Shown here: positions 34,610-44,800 of the stretch, one piece after another
Layout of the letters: each line of letters begins with the position of its first letter
Position numbering within the stretch: position 1 is the stretch's first letter
Assembly (NCBI GenBank): GCA_008933995.1
Contig: WARS01000010.1
Location: forward strand, 11,678,238-11,742,237
DNA from: Datnioides undecimradiatus
Lineage: Eukaryota > Chordata > Actinopteri > Lobotiformes > Datnioididae
Direction: 5' to 3'
DNA: 64,000 nt
Program-made: the position numbers and the translations under genes
Notes under the pieces: model-generated
The model's database searches: none
What the model was told of the DNA's origin: nothing
What the model saw: the letters and a program-made list of their open reading frames with translations, nothing else

Positions 34610-35752
34610 TGTTTAACTTCAAAGGCACTTCTTTAATATTTGTTCAGTAATATGTACATTTGTACAGACAAAGTAACATGTGCCACAACCATGTGTGCTT
34701 TCTCCATGACAACTGCTTTAAAATGTTATATTTGCAACTAACAACAGAAAAAGGCACTGGACATGAAGTTCTCAAATACAGTCCAGGTTGCTCTGTGGTG
34801 CTTAAACAGTGTCTGTGTATAGACACTGAGTAACTGCTGCACATGAAACATTCAGAACATGACTTGAGCTAACGTTGGACCTTCTGACACAGGTAGCCAC
34901 TAAACTGATATCTACACAGGTCAGACTGAAGCTTTAACACACTAACACTCCTCTCTAACATAAATAAAAATGATGACATAAATTAAATTCTAAAATGAAA
35001 TAAAAAAATCATGCAGAGATAAAGAATTCATTTTCAGTGTTTCTCCAAGTATTTAGTCATACACACTGACTGTGGCTCATTAGAGGCCAGGACACCTCAC
35101 CAACATTTGAAAACAGAAAACAAACTATGTGATTAGGTCTAACATTTAAAGAAAAGCATTAACTCTGCCAACCGTGACTCTGGAAAGGAAAGAATAACGC
35201 AGATGTATCAGTAAAAAATGATGGTGGAAGATCCTGTACAAAGAGAAAACAAACTCACACCAACAGCAGGGAAAGAAGCGGCAGCATCATCGGCATAACC
35301 AGACGAAATCAAAATGGAACCTGGCTCTCGATAAACTGACCCAAACTACAAACCAAGAAATAAAATGAACATAAAGTAGCAGATCAGCATTTATAGATTC
35401 TCTCCAGCTTCTTTTCTAAAATCTGAAAAGTTAGCTTAAACATCCTGAGTGGTTATCAGCCCCAGACCAGCCCGTCCTGAACCAGCCAGCAGTCAGACAC
35501 CTGCTCCTCTCTCCCACACGGTACACACTTCAGTAAATATTAGCAGTGCTTGTGAAAGACCTGGATTGAGTTGATTTAAGGCTGCGGTTGGTATTTAATG
35601 TAATGTCACTGTGAATGATACCACATAACTCTGTACACAATGATTATTCCTCATTGTAAATGTGCAGCTGGTCTGTGTAACTAGGGCGGTCCAGGAATAC
35701 TTTTTTGCAGCTTATATGAAACCCACAGGACAAAAAAAAACCCCCAACATCA
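34610..35752 (-). other. larp4b: probable larp4b 3' UTR
   Basis: Non-coding stretch after the larp4b stop. On the minus strand I see no AATAAA, but the variant ATTAAA occurs near 35593-35598 and 34632-34637; either could end the message. Boundary is inferred. Confidence 0.35.
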
Positions 35753-35899
35753 TCACCGTGGCAACAGAGCTGGTTCGGATGCTTGTCCCGGATAGGTTGG
35801 GAGGTGCTCTGCCTCTGAGGAGGCGTGGTCAGCAGGCAACACTGGCTCACTGGGCGATGCTCTCTGGCAGATCTCGGCATAGCTTAGCTTCTTGGACTC
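35753..35899 (-). CDS. larp4b: larp4b last coding exon
   Basis: [20 protein letters not shown] to PALLPR and TGA. (K/P)SYAEICQR is a strongly conserved LARP4/4B C-terminal motif. Acceptor GATTGGCCAG|GAGTC. The tail after the motif is only about 37 residues, far shorter than in mammals. Confidence 0.9.
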   Translation of the reverse strand, partial: ESKKLSYAEICQRASPSEPVLPADHASSEAEHLPTYPGQASEPALLPR

Positions 35900-38800
35900 C
35901 TGGCCAATCAGAGAACAAGGTGGAGTAAGTCTCTCACACCTTTCCGCTCATGCACATTAATGGCTTACATCAAACTGATCTGATATCCTATCCAAATTAT
36001 CTAACTATTTAATTTTCAAATCTCTCATCTCTGTCTTTTACAAGCACCTCACATATTATCTGTAGATTGGGGTCAGAAGAATTCAGAAACTTTGCCTGTG
36101 GATAATCTATGACTCTGAGCAACAAACAACAAGGCACATGTAGGTTTTACAGGATAACACAGGTGTCATTTCATAGTTGCCTTATCATTATTATTCAGTT
36201 AAATATTAATGTGTAATATCATCAGTCCTTGACAGGACAAACTCACACCACCTAGTCGTTTTCAAATGAAAACAGGAGAAATAATTGAATATAGTGTTGA
36301 AAGTGTTGATACACAACTCTTACTGTGACTGGTTCCTGTTTAAGCTGAGCTGGTTTGGCCTCACTCGTCTCTGCGCGCTCCTTCACATTCCTACAGAGAC
36401 CAAAAAACACTCACTACATACAGCTCTGATCAGAGCTGGCACCATGACAACTGGAAAAGTGATGGTAGTCCACATTCGAAATATACAAAGAGCGAGGGGA
36501 GCAAAGCCTGTGCTGCAGCTGCACATCCAATCACGATATCCGTGAGAGTAAACAGTAAAGAATGTAAAGCAGAGAGTTAATCAGAGCAGCAAAGCAAATT
36601 GCCACCTAGCTGTGGGCTCCAGGGTGCAGTACTTACTGCTGCAAGACTGGCTGTGGCTGTTGTGACAATGGTGGCACTGATGCGCATGGGCTGCTGCTTT
36701 TGACTGGACTCTGAGGAACAAAAGACAGTCCTGCTGTCAGTGATGTGCACTGATGTGCAGGTACAAGTAGGAATGTTAAGCTCCTCCTCAGTCTGGGTTT
36801 GAAGTTCGAGAAGAGATTGTGTTACCCTGTTGAGCATGAGACTCAGTTGAACAATGTGTGGGTGTGTGTGTCAGACAGAGACAGACTTGGTTACCTTGAC
36901 GTTGTGATTAGCTGCAGGTATCGTTGCCATGGCAGTGTTTGCCGGAGGAAGAGGAGGGAAGCTCGTGAGCCCCAGCTCAATAGGAGGAGATGGCTGACGA
37001 GGAGGCACCTGACTTGGTGCATTCTACACAAACACAAACACAACATGGTCTCAAAAGAGTGAACTGAACAAACATTTGCAATGCAAACTGGCGACTTACG
37101 TTGTAGTTTCCAGCAGACTTGTCACATGACCTCGGGTTCTCTCTCCTCCTCTGGTTGAAGTTTCCTCTCCTTCAGAGCACAGCAGGGCAGTGATGTTACC
37201 ACACGTCATGACGCCAGGTATACGTTTCCCGTGGGATGGGACTGACGTTGCAAAGATCAAGCAAACTCAAACTGCACAGGGGTGGCACTAACCACTCATT
37301 CTGGAGGGCGGTGGGCCACCTTAGTCAGGTCGTTGAGCTTGCAGCTTATAAACACTAAAGCCTCCAGTGTAAGGAAGCGAATTCAGCACAACAGCTCTGC
37401 CCAGTGAGGAGCTTGAGCTTTTGGATAACTGCTGACCGACGCACTGTTTGTCTGGTTTGAGGTTCATAAGAAAGTGCACACTGTTCAAACAGAGGCTTTT
37501 CAGGTGATTGCTGAGTCATTTGAGGTGGAAGCATACAGGTCAAGTGGACTGCCCTTTCCCCTTTAATATCAGCAGTCACTCTACCAGGAGTGTCTCCACT
37601 CACTCAGAAGCATTACAGGAGGTCATGCTAAGTAAACTCTGTTTTTATAACATGCACCTTTGCTTGTGTTGAATTGGGCTTCTTTGTGACTGTGCTAGTG
37701 ATTGTCATGTAGTGTTAAGCACTGCGTTCATCCTGTTACCGTTGTTCGACCGAGTACTCCAAAACATTTTGTGAGGTTAGAAGAAAGTGTTTGTTCAACA
37801 AAACAACCCTTCTGTTTTCATTTCTTTATGCGTCACTGTAACTAATAATAAAAATAACAATACTACTACCATACCATGAAAATCAAGTCCCAAACTTATG
37901 AGATGCTAATTAGATGCTTGGTTACCTTCCTCGATCGTTAGTTGGTGACAAAACTTGTCTGGTGGCTCTGTCAGGCTCTGTCTTCCCCCCTCTGGCCTGA
38001 CGGCGCATGTTCCCTCGTGAACGCCCGCGACCCGGCTTGGTCGGAGAAAAGGAGCGCTCAACTGGCGCCTGTTCTGACGGATTAGAGGAATCATTCTGAC
38101 TGGACTGCCAACGATCTCCAGAGTTTGACCACCTTGAGCCTCTCCTAGAGAAAATTATGAAATGCCAGCCAGTGATTAGTCACAGCAAGTTTGCAACAAG
38201 ACTGTCAGCCATTCCAAATAGCTAACAAATGGGAAGTGTATGACAGGTTTCTAACTACAATCATCAGCAGACAAAAGAGAGAACGACAACACTACCTCTG
38301 CCAGCACGGGTTGTGAGGTTTGAAGCTGGAAGCAGCAATGAATCCATTCATGAAGTCATTCATCGACGTTGGAGGCTGCTGGCAAAAACACCACACTGCT
38401 CATTACGCAACATGTCCCAAAACACAAGCTGCTGTTGACACATCCAATGTGCCATAAACAGCAACAGTAGCATCACCAAGTATAACTGTGTCCCACGAAA
38501 CTTCCTGTTTCTGATGGTTTCTACTTGACACGACTTCCTGACGTACAATTTAAATATATAAGGACTAACCTCAGTGCATTCTTGGTATCCTGTTGTTGCT
38601 GGAGCCCACATCTCACTGTTGAACTCATATAGCTGTTGTGCTGGCATGTGGGTGGGGCAGGGATGTTGGTATGTATTTGGGGTGTAGTAGGAGCTGTAAT
38701 TATTGGCGCTCTGGTCCAGCTGTGCGGGTCTGTAGCCATTCTTTGGCGCATAAGAAGTGACTGCCATGGTTTTGGCCTTTATCCTCACCATTATTGGCTT

Positions 38801-41800
38801 TCCCTTGAACATCCGAACCTCTTCTCTGAGATACCTGTAGGCCTAAAGACGATGTGCACAGAGACAAATGTTTTCAAATGATAAAAGTGACTCAGTTTAA
38901 CATCTGTTGAATGCAGCTGATTCTGATGAAAATGGCATAACTGCTAACACAAAAGTTTTTAAAAAGAAATGAGATATATATTTTATATATATATATACAC
39001 ATATTTTACCTGTTGTGCATCGGTTTCCGATTTGAAAGTTATGAACCAGTTGTCGTTGCTCACAAACTCACAGCTCAGGAACTTGGGCAGGTCGTCCCTG
39101 TTGAAAAGAGCCTCCACCTCCTGTACAGCAACAGTAATGTTACATCACAGTGAAACTGTCACAATGTTGAGAGGAGAGGAGAGCAGAGCAGGGCAGAGGA
39201 GAGGAGAGCAGAGCAGAGCAGAGCAGAGGAGAGGAGAGGAGAGGAAAGGGGAGCAGAGGAGAGGAGAGCAGAGCAGAGGAGAGCAGAGGAGAGGAGAGCT
39301 GAGGAGAGGAGAGCAGAGCAGAGGAGAGGAGAGGAAAGGGGAGCAGAGGAGAGGAGAGCAGAGCAGAGCAGAGCAGAGGAGAGGAGAGGAGAGGAGAGGA
39401 GAAAATGGCTCTTGCCTCCTGAGGTGTGCTGTTGGGGATCTCACGCAGGATGATGACACACCGACTCTGACTGGGCCGGACCTTCTGTCCACATGGAGCC
39501 ACCTGGACTAACGGCAGGGCTGTCAGCCAGTGAGAAAAGAGAATGACGATAAACCACATCTGTCAATCTCAAAACGCACTCAATTAAAATAACAGTCAGA
39601 CAGACATTCTGAACCAAACACTGACATTTCAAAATATCAGAGATGAGGTCCAAATCTGTGCTGATAGTCTTGATCTTGTCCAGGCTGGCCAGAGTCTGGA
39701 CGGAAACATACTGGTCACTGTCCATCTGAGAATTGAGGTACAGGTCATTGCCGAGGTGTTCCCTGTGGAGGGTCACAAGAGAAAAACCTTTATTGTGGAA
39801 CGTTTGGAGGGGCTACACACACTGTGATATACATGTATGTACATGTCGGACAAGCGAAACACAATTGTATTTATTCCTGACAAGTCAAAGAAAATTGCTT
39901 ATTAAAAAACAGTGGAGGTGAGGACGTGTCAAGTAATACTGCTCAATGACACCAGAGTAGCAACACTGAATCTTGTTTTTATGATTAGACACGTTGCGGT
40001 GTTCATAAAGAGTCTGTGAGAATCTTAGTATATGATGACATGATTTTAAGAGAATCGGTCATTGTGAGTTGGTACCTTGTCAGGCATGACTCCAAGACTG
40101 TCCTCAGCTGTTGTCTGATCTCATCTGCAATTAAAAGGAAGACATTACCACATCTAGGCAAGCAAAGTCAAACAAAACAAAACAAACTAGGTTCATTTTG
40201 CAGCAATGAGAAATGAATACAGGAAGTAAAAAGTGGAAAAGACACTTAATTGGACTGATACCTGTGACAGGTGGATCTCTGAGTTCTCCATTAACTACAG
40301 GAGCCTCAGCAGGCAGCATCTGGTACTCTAATGTGCTGGGATCTGCCTCGGCCACACCTTGAGTCAGTGCCACGTTCTCCAGCTGGAACTCCGGCACGTA
40401 TCCTAAAAATCACCACAGCATAACCATAATGTGCACCCAGACAGCAACATTTATTCTCCAATGCCATTTTTGCCTCGTTCAGAGAGCAAATCACAAACAC
40501 AAAATATCTCATGCAGTGGAGTGATGACAATCTGGTGAAATCTAACTGCAGTTTACCATCCTGATTGTTGGAGAGCTGCACCCATGGCTGCTGTGGCTGC
40601 AGGTAGGAGGTACCAGTCACGTCCAAATTGAAGTTAGAGTTCGTCCAAACCTCAGCATCAGGGTTAAGGCTAGGGGCAGCAATAGGTTCCTGGGACAAAA
40701 AGACACAACGTGCACAATATTAATCCAATATGAAAAGCGATGTTTCTAAAACGTGTTATATTGATAGAACAACACACAGTTTGTGTTTTCAGGTGTTTCA
40801 GAGGGAGAATGTTCCAGTTCTTGTCCATTAGCTCATTAAATCTGCTCTAGTCCAAATGTAATGCTGAAATGTGTGATTCAATAAATAATTATTGAATGAA
40901 ATCAAAAGAATCAGTGCTGTTTCCTCTCAGTGCGAAAACTCTACTGTGGAAGAAAACATCTTGTCCGCTATGGATTTACACTCAGATGTAATCTCATCAC
41001 AGCTGATTCAATGTAAAGCTCAGGTGTTGACACTTCAATTTAACATATTTCATTTTATCTACAGCGGCCTATGTCAGAAAACACACTCTCCGAATGAAAG
41101 CCAACCTGTCCAAGGCTCTTTTTAACAAGGTCTGTGCTTCATCATTATGACTGTACTCTCATTTATGTCATTCAAGAAATCTTTAACTTCGTCAAGGACA
41201 TCTGTGTGAACAAGCGCTACTTCTTATGTACAATCTCTATTCCAGTATGGATGCTTAGAATTGACCAGTGAAGTGTGCGTCTTTTGTCATGAATGTATAA
41301 GGAAGCAATTATCCATTGAGACTTTAAGCCAAGTGTGTCTTTGCCTGAGAGATTCATCTTTTTATTTCTGGGGACAAGATGAAATAAAAGCTTTTACTGA
41401 GCCCAGCTGTCTCACATGTTGAGTGAACACTTACAGCCTGAGTGCAATCTGTGTGCCAGTCCCACACACAGGGTCCCTGAGGCAACACAGTGCTGTAGGG
41501 ATAAGCTCCCAGCAGAGCCATAGAGGGCTGGAGCTCAGAGACCAAAGCAGGGATCTGTTCTGATTCAGTGCCTGTCTTGCTGTCACGCTGATTGGGCTCG
41601 GCATCAGATGCACCCTGGGCCCAAGCCCCACAGCTCTCCTCCAGACCCAGTTTGATCCAGGGGTGTGGATAAAGGCGGCAGACAGAGGAGTCAGCGTCGT
41701 CTCCCAACAGCTCAGATACCATTTCCCTCATCCCTCCTTCTTGCTCTCCCTCGTCAGCAGTTGCTGGCAGCTTGTGATCCAGGAAGTGAATCTCGTATGA

Positions 41801-44800
41801 TGGAGTTGAGGCATAAACATCAATCTGACCTGGGTCCACACTTACCACAGTGGGCTCCTCCAGGCAGTCCAAAACTGAGGCTCTGTCACCAGGACAGCTA
41901 AAGTTACTAGGAATAACACATGGGTCACAGGTGCTGCTATCAACCATAACCTCCGAGCTTTGGGACAGGGTCTCTGTAGCTGATACATTGGTGGTTTCTG
42001 GAGGCACATCATTTTCAGATGCAATGCAATCCTCCAGTAACACGTGCATCTTCACCTCATCCATTTCCTCCGAGTGAATTCCATTTGGTAAATCACCAGG
42101 TTGATCTAAGCATCCAGCAGTGTCATGTGGCAAGCCAACGATGACGTTCGGGGCCACACAGTCAGAGGAAACACTGGAGGCTAATTCTGTCGGTTCAGAG
42201 GTTGTTTGAGGAGTGTTGGGGTCTTCTTCTTCTACCACGACTGCAGATTCAGGCTTGACTGGCACAGCGAGGGGCAGATCAATCTCAGTACCCAGTGCAA
42301 TTGTTGTGTCTTCTCCTTCCTCGCATGCATTCATGAATATCTTCCCTTGGGGATTACCGCTCAGTGGTGCTTCACTGCATTCAATCTCAGCAGCGTCAGC
42401 TTCAGTCTCTAGACGAAAACTGTGCTCACCTTCCTCAGAAGACGTGCACGGAGACCAGGAAGAGGAAGCCAGAGAAAAGGAAGTGGCAGCCGAAAGCTCA
42501 CTTTCGACAGGAGGAGGCTTTGTGAGTAGCCCGAGACTTGAATCCTCAACGATGCTCTCGGGGTTCTCAGGGCTATGAGGTGTGATGCTTGTGTTTACAG
42601 CTGTACAGTCACAGTGCTCATCACTCATCTCTATGTGAGAGGTGTTTTCCACGGTTTCAGGTACAACAGCTGTAGCATAATCACCTTTCTCAACATGATC
42701 GCTGTTCTGACAAAGGTCTGCATTTGATGTGTCTGAATGTGTCTCGTCTGCGCCCATGACATCTGGAGCAGGCTCGTCTGAGTCACTTTTAACTGTACCT
42801 TCAGTTTTCCCATCAGCACTGTCAGGCTGTTTGTCACAATCATCAAACCCGGCATCGCTGTGTTCGGATTCAGGGAAAATAGATTGAAAATCTTGACTAA
42901 AAGGCTTAATGCTGCTCAATTCAGAGTCTGGACTGTTTGAATTAACATGGTCACAGTGGTTAAAAGTGTGTCTTGCGTCAGACAGCGGTTCAGGATTTGT
43001 GTGACAGGAAAGAACGGTCAGTTCAATGGGCAGTGAAGACACACCTGAGATTGTGGAAATAGACGACACCTCAGTCAGAGTTGTATCTGCTGTGCCGCAA
43101 TGATCAACATCACCCTCCTCGCTGTGGCTTCTGCCAACATTCACAGGGATAGCCTTGCTCTGCAGGGAGGATTCATCCATCTCAATCTGTCCTCCACACA
43201 GTGGCAAATCAACTTCTTCCTTGTGCTGTGGTTTGAGGCTGAGGTCAGGGACTAAACAAGGACTATGCCTGGAAGAATCCTGTTCAGGAGTTTGAGTTCC
43301 TGCTTGTGGAGTTTGGATGTTCTGCTCTGTTAACAGGTCAGACTCAAGCAGGTGATCCTCTGGAGGGCTAAAATCAGGATCCACGCTCTGATCCAATTCC
43401 TCCTCCTGGAATTTGGCCCCTGTTTCCTCTGTGGCACTGATGAGTCCCTCTGCTGCTCTCTGGTCCCCTGAGCACACACTCTCTTCTACTAAAGGCATAC
43501 TCTTCACGCACACACACTCCTCTGTAACTAGCTCCACTGACCCCTTCACTGTCTCACCATCTACACATGCACTTTCATTTGTGTGTAATGTCATCAATAC
43601 ATCATCCTTGGACTTATCTGGGTTCTGTGCAGCTTTCTGGCAAGTCGTGCCTCTGGGCTCAGGGCTTTCCTGTGTGGACGCCTGAGCTTCCTCGCTGTAT
43701 ATTTGAGTGCTAGATGGGGGAGGTGGGTAACACAGTGACTCTACCAGCTGTGGAGCTGCAAGAGGGTGAGGTGAGATGGTCTGCTCTGCTGAGCAGGCTG
43801 AACTGCCTGAGTGTGTCTGAGACAAGCTGGTAGGAGACTGTTCTGTTGAATTTGACTGGCTGGTCAGTTTAGTTTCTGTGATCTGCGACTGATCATAGAC
43901 TGTGGGTTCCTCTGCGTGTGATTGGCTGGAGACTGGAGACAACTCTACACAAGGCGGAGCAGCTGTTTGTTCTTCAGCTGTGTGCTGTGTCTGTGCGGCT
44001 CCAGTTGTTTGGGATTGACTGTGGACATGGTCATTTTCAAGGTCATCTGCATCAATGGAACATATGCTGTAAAAGCTCCGAGTCCTTGTTTCAAAACCTT
44101 GACCCAGCGTCGTCGTGACAACGCAGACCTCCTCATGTTCCTCATCCATGAGCTCAGGCTTGGAGGAATCCCGCTGTGTCTCGTGACACAGGCTAACCAG
44201 TGGCGGTGCGTGGTCATTGGACACTTCACTCACTGTGACGTTGTGCTGGCGGTTATCAGAGAGTAACCTGTCGGAAGCTGACCAACAGCTTGATGGTGTA
44301 TACTGCTCTTTCCCATCTGGAACCTCACTGAACCATAAAGCTCTGAGTGTGGCATTCTCCAAAATCTTCTGTCTGACTGGACTCTGTGTGAGCACCTCCA
44401 TATAGGGAGCTGGTCCACAGCTGGGCCTGGCAGTATGTGTCTCGCCTTCCTCTGCGTCCGTGTTTGTATGTACGTTTGTGCCGGTTGTGATAATAATAGC
44501 CTCCTTCTCCTTGTGAGTGCTCGCTGCTTTAAGATCCCTCTCAATCCACGTGGTGCTGTCCTCGTTGACCACGGGCTCCTCTATCCAAACCTTGTTGTCC
44601 AGTTTCTCAGGAATTTCCTCATCTTCCGGAGGCTTCTTTTGGGCCTCTCTGCCTGCCACACATGCCCCCTCTTCATCTAAGCACACATGCTGAGCTACAG
44701 CCGCAGCGTGTTGCCTGACCTGCTCTGTCACCTCATTCAGCCCATCGTGGAGCGGGGACTGTAACAGACCACTCCTCTCATTTTGCAGGCCGGGGTTAAG

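Noticed and set aside
36637-36710. Shorter version of larp4b exon 13 beginning at the TTCCTCAG acceptor
   Set aside because: It leaves two extra bases and runs into a stop in the last exon; the acceptor at 36792 keeps frame on both sides.
38969-39511. 180-residue plus-strand open frame rich in Arg, Gly, Glu, Gln
   Set aside because: It is a translation of the GAGAG/GAGCA minisatellite and is antisense to larp4b exons.
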